In this document: positions 1 to 5,420 of the stretch, in pieces
Layout of the letters: each line of letters starts with the position of its first letter
How positions within the stretch are numbered: the first letter of the stretch is position 1
Source: an uncultured bacterium
GTDB lineage: Bacteria; Patescibacteriota; Dojkabacteria; B142; OLB20
Assembly (NCBI GenBank): GCA_937889205.1
Contig: CALARN010000088.1
Coordinates: forward strand, 1-5,420
DNA: 5,420 bases
Direction: 5' to 3'
Notes under the pieces: generated by a model
What the model was told of the DNA's origin: nothing
Seen by the model: the letters and a program-made list of their open reading frames with translations, nothing else
The model's database searches: none
Program-made: the position numbers and the translations under genes

Positions 1-1
1 A

Positions 2-2731
2 GCATTGGCAAAAATTCTTGAGGTAAATGCAGATCTAGGAATCTGTCTTGACCAAGATGGAGACTCGTTTGTCTTACTTGACAACAGTGGCAATAATATT
101 CCACCGGCTGTTACTGCCGCTTTACTTGCAGAAATAATCTTAAAAAATTCTCCTAAAGCGAAGATTGCGCATGATTATCATCAAGTATATGCAGTAGAGA
201 AAGCAATCTTTGAAAATGGAGGGGGAAATATCCCATTAAAAAACGATTATGCGACTCTGAGTAAACTTGCTACAGAGCTAGAGATTGAACTTACAACCAC
301 CAGTAATGGTATCTATTTGTTTAAAGAAATGAATTATGCTCCAAGCCCTTTACATTCATTATTAATTATTCTTGAATATTTAAATAAACATAAACTCAGC
401 CTCAAAGAATCCGTTGCAAAATATCTTGAAAACTTTAGTTTTTCAACTGAATTATCTTTTATTATTAGCACTGAAAGTAATTGGGATAATATCAAGAAAC
501 TTTTAATAGACATTTTTCAAGAAGCTACTCCAAATGAAATATCAGGATTAATATTAGAAGACGAGCATTATCGCATTTCAATTACAAACGAAAGGACGGC
601 CTTCATTAAAATTTATATTGAAGCTAGCTCTGAGCTATTATTGCAAGAGATTCAGTTAAAACTCTTAACTAAACTCCAAGACTTAGCTCTATTTACTGCC
701 GGTGTTTGCGAAGAAATTGATTTCGAAAGCCACTCGTTAAGCGATAAAAAGAAATTCGAAACGCTACTTGCCAATCTATGGTTTACTTGGAATCCTCACT
801 ACATACTGCCAATAATTGACATGTATGGAGATGGCTGGCGCAAGAACATTCCGCCTGAAGCCTTAGTAGCCAACTACGGAAAAGAAAAACTATCAGAAAT
901 ACTCAAAGCCAAACACTGGGAATTATGCGAAAATCTAAGACTTTATAAACAATACCTTACAGCACCAAAGCTATTTGATAAAGAATATGCCCATGATTCA
1001 AAGTATGCTAAATTAAAAAGGAATCCAATTGCGTACTTCTGTATGGAATTTGGGTTAGTTGACTGGTTACAAATTTATTCAGGAGGTCTAGGAATTTTAG
1101 CGGGAGACTATCTAAAAGCCAGTAGTGATATGGGCGTTCCGATAATTGGTATTGGTATTTTTTATCATCAAGGCTATTTACATCAAGACTTTTCGCCTGA
1201 TGGAGCACAAGTAGAAAACTATATTCATCAGCAACCTATGGATTTTGATATGGAACTCGTTAAAGATGAACAAAATCAACCACTAATAATTGATATCATA
1301 CTAGAAGATCATATTGTAAAAGTAAGAGCCTGGAAGCAACAAGTAGGAGTTAACTCTCTATATTTACTTGATACTAACTTTGAAGCAAACACTGAATGGG
1401 AAGATAGATTAGTTACAGGATATTTATACGGAGGAGATATTGAAAATCGTATTCGACAAGAAATTGTATTAGGCATGGCAGGGGCAAGACTTCTAGAGCA
1501 ATTACATATTGAACCGTCAATATATCATATGAACGAAGGTCATTCGGGCTTTTTAGTGCTTGAACATACTAGGGCTATTATGAAAAAATCTGGAACAGAT
1601 TTTGGCACTGCATTACAAGAGGCAAGTAAGAACTTAGTATTCACTAATCATACACTTAAAGAAGCTGGAAATGATATTTTCGATTTTATTCTCTTTGAAA
1701 GATACCTTTCTCCTTATCTAACTGACTTAAAAACCGATATCAACACTTTGTTTAATTTAGGTGACGATAAAGTTTATTCTAAGGGTGGGTTTTCAATGAC
1801 TGTGTTTGGATTAAAGCATGCAAAGGTATCTAATGCAGTAAGCAAACTGCATGCAACTGCTGCAAAGAACTTATGGAAAGAGCATCAATTGCTTCCTGTC
1901 ACTAATGGCGTACATATGCCTACGTGGGTTAGTCCTGAAATTCATAAATTACTAGACCAACATCTAAGTGAGGCTTGGCATCTATCCCAAAAAAGCATGG
2001 ATTTTGATAGAATCCAAAGAATTCCCCATTTAGAATTGTGGAACGCTCATCAACAAAGGAAATCAAAATTAATACACAGTCTCAATAGTGAACTAGGATT
2101 AGAACTGAATCCTGATTACTTAACTATTGCATGGTCTAGAAGACTAGCGGCATATAAAAGACCTGACTTGTTATTGTCTGATGTTGCCAGATTAGAACAA
2201 ATTATTAATGACAGTAGAAGACCTGTGCAAATACTTATTGCCGGAAAGTCACACCCAAAAGACACAATCGGCAAGCAGATACTACAAAAAATGAATAATA
2301 TTTTCAATGATAATAAATTTCATAATAAAATCGAAATTATTCCCGGATACAACTGGCAACTTGCAAGACGCATGGTAAGTGGAGCTGATATCTGGTTAAA
2401 CACACCATATAGATACGAAGAAGCCTGTGGGACAAGCGGGATGAAAGCCGCAGCTAATGGAGTATTACAATTTACAACACTCGATGGCTGGACTGATGAA
2501 GTTGATTGGTACAAAATCGGCTGGGTCATCTCAGAGACTGATACAGCCCATTCTCTTTATGAAAATCTTGAAAAGAATATTTTGCCTTTGTATTATGATC
2601 AAAACAGTAATGGATTCAATGAGTATTGGGTTGCAATGATGCTCAATTCTATACAATTAAGTCTAGAGAATTTCTCATCTGAGAGAATGCTGCATGATTA
2701 TTTACGCACTATCTATAGTCAAATATTATGA
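2..2731 (+). CDS. glgP: Alpha-glucan (glycogen) phosphorylase with N-terminal phosphohexomutase-like module; 5' end outside window
   Basis: Residues are numbered from the TTG at 5. The protein is predicted to cut alpha-1,4-glucan with phosphate in the cytoplasm, releasing glucose 1-phosphate (EC 2.4.1.1). The GT35 part covers about 251-908. It opens with the DUF3417-like NLWFTWNP (257-264), then YSGGLGILAGD (358-368), HMNEGH (508-513), TNHTLKEAGND (547-557), TNGVH (633-637), RRLAAYKRP (712-720), AGKSHPKD (746-753) and EACGTSGMK (806-814). K814 is the expected pyridoxal-phosphate lysine, and the family C-terminal RM...Y is at 894-899. The part looks complete and intact. Residues 1-227 resemble the second half of a phosphohexomutase (separate entry). 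The frame is open to the left edge (GCA at 2-4), no ribosome site is visible, and homology begins mid-domain, so TTG5 is probably not the real start. The gene overlaps the next by ATGA. The phosphorylase call is near certain. Whether it prefers glycogen or shorter maltodextrins cannot be told. Confidence 0.95.
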   Translation, partial: ALAKILEVNADLGICLDQDGDSFVLLDNSGNNIPPAVTAALLAEIILKNSPKAKIAHDYHQVYAVEKAIFENGGGNIPLKNDYATLSKLATELEIELTTTSNGIYLFKEMNYAPSPLHSLLIILEYLNKHKLSLKESVAKYLENFSFSTELSFIISTESNWDNIKKLLIDIFQEATPNEISGLILEDEHYRISITNERTAFIKIYIEASSELLLQEIQLKLLTKLQDLALFTAGVCEEIDFESHSLSDKKKFETLLANLWFTWNPHYILPIIDMYGDGWRKNIPPEALVANYGKEKLSEILKAKHWELCENLRLYKQYLTAPKLFDKEYAHDSKYAKLKRNPIAYFCMEFGLVDWLQIYSGGLGILAGDYLKASSDMGVPIIGIGIFYHQGYLHQDFSPDGAQVENYIHQQPMDFDMELVKDEQNQPLIIDIILEDHIVKVRAWKQQVGVNSLYLLDTNFEANTEWEDRLVTGYLYGGDIENRIRQEIVLGMAGARLLEQLHIEPSIYHMNEGHSGFLVLEHTRAIMKKSGTDFGTALQEASKNLVFTNHTLKEAGNDIFDFILFERYLSPYLTDLKTDINTLFNLGDDKVYSKGGFSMTVFGLKHAKVSNAVSKLHATAAKNLWKEHQLLPVTNGVHMPTWVSPEIHKLLDQHLSEAWHLSQKSMDFDRIQRIPHLELWNAHQQRKSKLIHSLNSELGLELNPDYLTIAWSRRLAAYKRPDLLLSDVARLEQIINDSRRPVQILIAGKSHPKDTIGKQILQKMNNIFNDNKFHNKIEIIPGYNWQLARRMVSGADIWLNTPYRYEEACGTSGMKAAANGVLQFTTLDGWTDEVDWYKIGWVISETDTAHSLYENLEKNILPLYYDQNSNGFNEYWVAMMLNSIQLSLENFSSERMLHDYLRTIYSQIL
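5..685 (+). other. Degenerate phosphohexomutase (PGM/PMM) domains II(end)-III-IV fused to the phosphorylase
   Basis: Residues 9-20 (ADLGICLDQDGD) match the end of mutase domain II, where the family has ADLGIAFDGDGDR, the magnesium loop. All three Asp (16, 18, 20) remain, but the following Arg is Ser21. Domain III (about 33-141) follows in the usual order: IPP then an Ala/Leu-rich helix, a 'HDYHQVYAVEKAI' strand and helix like the family's 'DVrsSraLeeai', GGG, then YLFKEMNYA and a Leu-rich helix. The sugar-binding loop, GE(M/E)SGH in active enzymes, aligns with TTSNGI (98-103) and loses Glu, Ser and His. Domain IV (about 147-227) ends with IKIYIEAS, but the phosphate loop R-x-S-N/G-T-x-P aligns with ITNERTA (193-199). 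The module is therefore probably inactive as a mutase. Domain I with the catalytic Ser, if present, lies upstream. The homology call comes from motif order and reading by eye, not a search. Confidence 0.78.
755..2728 (+). other. GT35 alpha-glucan phosphorylase module
   Basis: This segment (residues 251-908) aligns in motif order with stand-alone phosphorylases of the Thermus/Thermotoga type, starting from their usual N-terminal 'A-NLWWSWNP' segment. A short linker (about 228-250, CEEIDFESHSLSDKKK) separates it from the mutase-like part. All recognisable catalytic and cofactor segments are present, so the fusion joins a complete phosphorylase to the mutase-like part. One small deviation is Cys808 where the family usually has Ser in EASGTSGMK; it lies six residues before the cofactor lysine. 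Confidence 0.9.
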
Positions 2732-4509
2732 GTAAACAAAAGCCCACAACCGATCACTATCGCAATGTCCCCGACGATTTAAGAAAAAGACAACCAGTAC
2801 CCAAGTTTGGATTAAATAACCCCCAGCTAACTGCTACTATTGCCCCTTCAGGGTTTAGTGCGTTTGTACCTGGTTCATTTATTAATCCACCGGTACAAAA
2901 GAAATCAAGTAATACAATATTAAAAATATTTAAAAAAATTGGGAAATTCTTTTCTAAGTTTAAATTAAAATTTGCATACATCTTCGTCGCCCTTTTTACA
3001 TTAGCTGGTCTTTCCTATTTTGCTTTTTATTATCAACCAATTCAGGGAATGATACAGGCAACGAATAAACTAGCAGCAAGTGATTTTTCAACAGAAGCAC
3101 AATTAGAATGGGCAAATGCTGTATCTGAATTTAGCTTTATTACACCTCCCAAACCATTAAAAGGAGCAGAAGAAGGTGCCTTTTCAAGATCATTAATGTC
3201 TTATGTAAACTCATACAAAAAATTTAATGAACAAAATCATTTAAAACTTCCTAGTATTGAAATACTTGATGCCAAAGAGACTCAAGTTGATATAGACGAA
3301 CCACTATACACAGAAGACGATAAGCTATTACTTGATGTTGAATATAAACACTTGGGTAGAGATTTTACATTCGAAAAATACATGTCTTGCAGAATTAAAG
3401 TTGATAATATCGAGTCAAAAGAGATTAATTTTTTGATAGCTAAAGTAACTATTACTCAAGGAGAAACAAATATTAAAGGTACTGTTAACCTAGAAAATAC
3501 CATAGCACAACTCAATGAAAGACTAACCCTTCTTAAAGAACAATTAAAAGCTAAGAATTCTAACGAACTTGAAAAGTTCTTAATAGGTACTGATTTATCT
3601 CAAATAAAATCTCTAATTGAGCTTGATCCAGAATTGCATAAAACATCAGCATTAAAAATGTTCGGTAATATTACATCTGGAACTTCTAAAACAACAATGG
3701 CCGACGTAATTTATATCGGCACAGTAGATACTACTTATGATTCTAAAAAGGTTTTAGGCCAACTTGAGATATACTACAACACTAAAAATAGAGAATACTT
3801 ATTTGATGGCTTGTTTAATTTAATTCCGAAGCTACCTAATCAACAAACTAATCAGACTTCAAATAACTCACAAATTAACACTGATGCTGATGTCATTATG
3901 CTTTCTTGTACTGATTGCTGGTTAGCCCCAGTTGATAAGACACATCAATTAGCGTCAAAATATGCCCCTCAAGTTGTTAGTACTGGTTTGAACGGTGGTG
4001 GCATGATGGTAGTACAATCAGCTTCGGCATTAAAAGAATTATTTGCCGCTGCAGAAGGGCAAGGGATCAAGCCACGAGTTATTTCCTCTTATCGCTCGTA
4101 TGGCGATCAGGTAAACACTTTTAACTATTGGACACAAAAAGTCATAGCACAAAACCCTGGAATTAGTAAGGCAGAGGCAGAAATTAAGGCTAATGTCTTC
4201 TCTGCTAGACCAGGACAATCAGAGCATCAATTAGGCACAACAGTTGATTTAAAATGTGCAGCTTGTGGTGATTTTGACAATTCAGCGGGGAACCTTGAGC
4301 TTTATAATTTTTTAGAGAACAATGCACATAAATATGGCTTTGCAATTTCCTATGCTAAAGACACACAACAGTACACAGGTTATAAATACGAGCCTTGGCA
4401 TATAAGATACATTGGCGTTGAGCTTGCAACAGCTTTATACAATACTGGATATTTAAACAGCAACGGGAACTACTTAGCGAAGTTTTTACTAGAAAAGAAT
4501 CTTTATTAA
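2728..4509 (+). CDS. Membrane-anchored VanY-type D-alanyl-D-alanine carboxypeptidase (M15 family)
   Basis: This 593-residue protein probably trims the terminal D-Ala from peptidoglycan stem peptides outside the membrane. Residues 1-57 form a Pro-rich, probably disordered cytoplasmic tail. Residues 58-81 are a strongly basic Lys/Phe/Ile stretch, and 82-102 form one transmembrane helix; the charge places the N-terminus inside. Residues about 104-370 are an extracytoplasmic region I do not recognise, with a likely coiled coil at about 254-285, then an Asn/Gln/Thr-rich linker (about 371-387). The VanY domain (about 392-585) has SSYRSYGDQ (453-461), SEHQLGTTVD (498-507) and EPWH (555-558). By family knowledge His500, Asp507 and His558 bind zinc and Glu555 is the catalytic base. 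CxxC pairs occur at 394/397 and 510/513. The ATG overlaps the phosphorylase stop (ATGA) and has no clear Shine-Dalgarno sequence, so translation is probably coupled. The family is clear; D,D- versus L,D-specificity is not. Confidence 0.9.
   Translation: MSKQKPTTDHYRNVPDDLRKRQPVPKFGLNNPQLTATIAPSGFSAFVPGSFINPPVQKKSSNTILKIFKKIGKFFSKFKLKFAYIFVALFTLAGLSYFAFYYQPIQGMIQATNKLAASDFSTEAQLEWANAVSEFSFITPPKPLKGAEEGAFSRSLMSYVNSYKKFNEQNHLKLPSIEILDAKETQVDIDEPLYTEDDKLLLDVEYKHLGRDFTFEKYMSCRIKVDNIESKEINFLIAKVTITQGETNIKGTVNLENTIAQLNERLTLLKEQLKAKNSNELEKFLIGTDLSQIKSLIELDPELHKTSALKMFGNITSGTSKTTMADVIYIGTVDTTYDSKKVLGQLEIYYNTKNREYLFDGLFNLIPKLPNQQTNQTSNNSQINTDADVIMLSCTDCWLAPVDKTHQLASKYAPQVVSTGLNGGGMMVVQSASALKELFAAAEGQGIKPRVISSYRSYGDQVNTFNYWTQKVIAQNPGISKAEAEIKANVFSARPGQSEHQLGTTVDLKCAACGDFDNSAGNLELYNFLENNAHKYGFAISYAKDTQQYTGYKYEPWHIRYIGVELATALYNTGYLNSNGNYLAKFLLEKNLY
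4506..4509. other. Tail-to-tail overlap of convergent genes (shared TTAA)
   Basis: The plus-strand carboxypeptidase stops with TAA at 4507-4509, and the minus-strand PilX-like gene stops with TAA read from 4508 to 4506. The four-base palindrome TTAA thus holds both stop codons. There is no intergenic space, so any transcription end must lie inside the opposing gene. The coordinates are read directly from the sequence. Confidence 0.9.
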
Positions 4510-4883
4510 GGATTAGTAATTGTAAAAGGACGAGCCGAAATATCTACTAACTTGATGCTTGTATAAAAGTATCCGTTAATTTCAGAAACAATTGTAAGAT
4601 TTTTAATATTTGTATCGCCGGTTAAAGCTACTGTCACTGTACATGAGCCATCACTATAGGGTATAGAAGCATTTCCTACAAAATCAGGGTTATATTTAAT
4701 TTTATTTAATCCTTCTTCTATGCAGCTTCTTGAACGCATCAAGTTTAACTCATAATTTACAGCATCTTTGCTTGCATTTGCTAAATCAATTGCTTGCAGT
4801 AAATAAGCTAACCCAACTAATAATAGTACAGTGCTGGTTACAATTACAGTTGTTAAGCTCACGCTTGCATTAAGTTTAATCAT
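4506..4883 (-). CDS. PilX-like minor pilin protein
   Basis: This is a 125-residue protein with a short basic-then-hydrophobic N-terminus (MIKLNA, then a hydrophobic helix at about 7-32), followed by a small soluble domain. The helix continues into an amphipathic part that reaches RSCIEEGLNKIK (52-63), and later YSDGSCTVTV (76-85). Cys54 with Glu56-Glu57 and the Gly79-Ser80-Cys81 turn are the pattern I associate with PilX-like pilus proteins of Patescibacteria; the two cysteines could form a disulfide. A class III leader would be cut after Ala6, but the residue at +5 would be Thr11 instead of the usual Glu, so processing is uncertain. It is translated from an ATGA overlap with the upstream prepilin gene and has no visible Shine-Dalgarno sequence, so coupling is likely. 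A minor-pilin role in a type IV pilus or related filament is inference from fold pattern and neighbours. Confidence 0.72.
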   Translation of the reverse strand: MIKLNASVSLTTVIVTSTVLLLVGLAYLLQAIDLANASKDAVNYELNLMRSRSCIEEGLNKIKYNPDFVGNASIPYSDGSCTVTVALTGDTNIKNLTIVSEINGYFYTSIKLVDISARPFTITNP

Positions 4884-5362
4884 TTTAAGATAAATGATGT
4901 TGTCACATTTTTAACTACATTACTGGCCTTAATAGAAACAATTTCTAAATTGCACCTTATTCCTTTGAGCTCTCCGTCGTTATTTTCTATTTTTTCAAAA
5001 TATAGTCTATTAATAATATAATCAGGATTTGTAATATTATGAACTGTGCCATTATCGTTATAATACAGGACTCCTTCATCAAGATAATATTCAACAAACT
5101 TTGAAGATAAGATCAACCGAATTTTACCTTCATCTGCTAGAAATACTGAATCTGCGTCACTAATATCATTTGCTACAGAAAAACTTGAATTTAAGTGGTT
5201 CATAGTATAGATATTGACTTTCTCTAACTCAGAACGATACTCGGCCATTGAGTTGCTATCTCTTACTGCTATTACAAACTGTACTATTGCCACAAAAATA
5301 ACTCCAAACAATGCTAGGTAGATTAATACTTCAAATATTGTAATTGCTTTGAGTTTACGCAT
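4880..5362 (-). CDS. Prepilin-type minor pilin/pseudopilin (PilW/GspJ-like)
   Basis: This 160-residue protein starts with a class III prepilin signal: a basic leader MRKLKA, then ITIFEVLIYLALFGVIF. Cutting after Ala6 would leave Ile7 at +1 and Glu11 at +5, the Glu needed for pilus assembly; Ala replaces the usual Gly at -1. The hydrophobic helix runs to about residue 33 and continues as a polar helix (about 34-60). The soluble C-terminal half is rich in beta strand, ending with 'NRLYFEKI...' and a final strand-like ILK, as in PilW/GspJ-type minor pilins. It is expected to be cut and methylated by a PilD-type peptidase and built into, or used to prime, a type IV pilus or pseudopilus. Its ATG directly follows the stop of the upstream gene (TAAATG) and its TGA overlaps the next start (ATGA). 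The prepilin class is solid; assignment to PilW or GspJ specifically is tentative. Confidence 0.86.
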   Translation of the reverse strand: MRKLKAITIFEVLIYLALFGVIFVAIVQFVIAVRDSNSMAEYRSELEKVNIYTMNHLNSSFSVANDISDADSVFLADEGKIRLILSSKFVEYYLDEGVLYYNDNGTVHNITNPDYIINRLYFEKIENNDGELKGIRCNLEIVSIKASNVVKNVTTSFILK

Positions 5363-5420
5363 TTACTTTTGATAATTAACTCTTACTAAATCTAATCTAG
5401 GCGTACTTGTATTTAGAGTA
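5363..5420 (-). CDS. C-terminal end of an upstream gene, probably another minor pilin (partial)
   Basis: On the minus strand an open frame enters from the right edge and ends with TAA at 5365-5363, immediately before the ATG of the prepilin gene. It gives 18 residues ending in RLDLVRVNYQK. The alternating polar/hydrophobic pattern suits the final beta strand of a pilin-type protein, and the tight junction with two pilin-like genes supports one operon. The fragment is too short to identify by itself. It could be an unrelated gene, or chance open frame. Confidence 0.5.
   Translation of the reverse strand, partial: TLNTSTPRLDLVRVNYQK

Noticed and set aside
1008..1208. Minus-strand open frame of 66 codons inside the phosphorylase gene
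   Set aside because: It lies wholly antisense to strongly conserved phosphorylase motifs and has no recognisable protein features.
2116..2529. Two minus-strand open frames (2116-2307 and 2320-2529) antisense to the phosphorylase catalytic region
   Set aside because: They mirror conserved coding sequence, including the cofactor-lysine segment, and show no family features.
2457..2639. Plus-strand open frame of 60 codons in another frame of the phosphorylase gene
   Set aside because: It is fully contained in a conserved gene on the same strand and is best explained as a chance open frame.
2729..2731. Possible reassignment of TGA to glycine, known in some Patescibacteria
   Set aside because: TGA at 2729-2731 and at 4882-4880 falls exactly where the proteins should end and where the next gene starts by ATGA overlap. 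Glycines at conserved motifs use GGN codons.
2757..2981. Minus-strand open frame of 74 codons opposite the start of the carboxypeptidase gene
   Set aside because: It is antisense to the tail and anchor of a clear membrane protein and has no recognisable features of its own.
3841..3888. Asn/Gln/Thr-rich repeat-like segment in the carboxypeptidase gene
   Set aside because: There is no regular repeat unit; it reads as a flexible interdomain linker.
4498..4514. Imperfect inverted repeat AATCTTT-ATT-AAGGATT over the convergent stops as a terminator
   Set aside because: The stem is short and AT-rich with one G-C pair plus a G-U on one strand and a mismatch on the other, and no proper T-run follows it on the plus strand. 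AT-rich sequence gives such pairs by chance.

Overview
The window is AT-rich (about one third G+C by eye), densely packed and almost entirely coding. It holds two gene groups that converge on each other. Several traits point to a member of the Candidate Phyla Radiation (Patescibacteria) or a similar reduced bacterium: the minor pilins have the style common in that group (an 'IYLALF'-type prepilin segment and a PilX-like protein with a Cys-Glu-Glu / Gly-Ser-Cys pair), the VanY-type peptidase is membrane-anchored, genes are joined by 4-base overlaps, and no clear Shine-Dalgarno sequence precedes any start. TGA is used as a stop at the ends of two genes, which argues against the lineages that read TGA as glycine. 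The lineage call is inference from style, not a proven placement.

Plus strand, 2-4509. The first gene enters from the left edge and ends at 2731. Its last ~660 residues are a complete alpha-glucan phosphorylase of the GT35 family, in the branch typified by the Thermus and Thermotoga enzymes. Its first ~230 visible residues are the end of domain II plus domains III and IV of a phosphohexomutase (phosphoglucomutase/phosphomannomutase superfamily). The active-site loops of domains III and IV have lost their key residues. This is the most remarkable feature of the window: a mutase-like module joined to the enzyme that makes the mutase's usual substrate, glucose 1-phosphate. The mutase start, including the catalytic-serine domain if present, lies outside the window. 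The next gene overlaps it by ATGA and encodes a single-pass membrane protein with an unrecognised extracytoplasmic region and a C-terminal VanY-type (M15) zinc D,D-carboxypeptidase domain.

Minus strand, 5420-4506. This is a run of three minor-pilin-like genes: the last 18 codons of one, a 160-residue class III prepilin, and a 125-residue PilX-like protein. They are joined by TAAATG and ATGA junctions and probably add minor subunits to a type IV pilus or related filament. The PilX-like gene and the carboxypeptidase gene end tail to tail and share the four bases TTAA, so no space remains for a terminator between them.

No RNA gene, mobile element, CRISPR array or convincing promoter or terminator was seen. 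No non-coding stretch exceeds a few bases.
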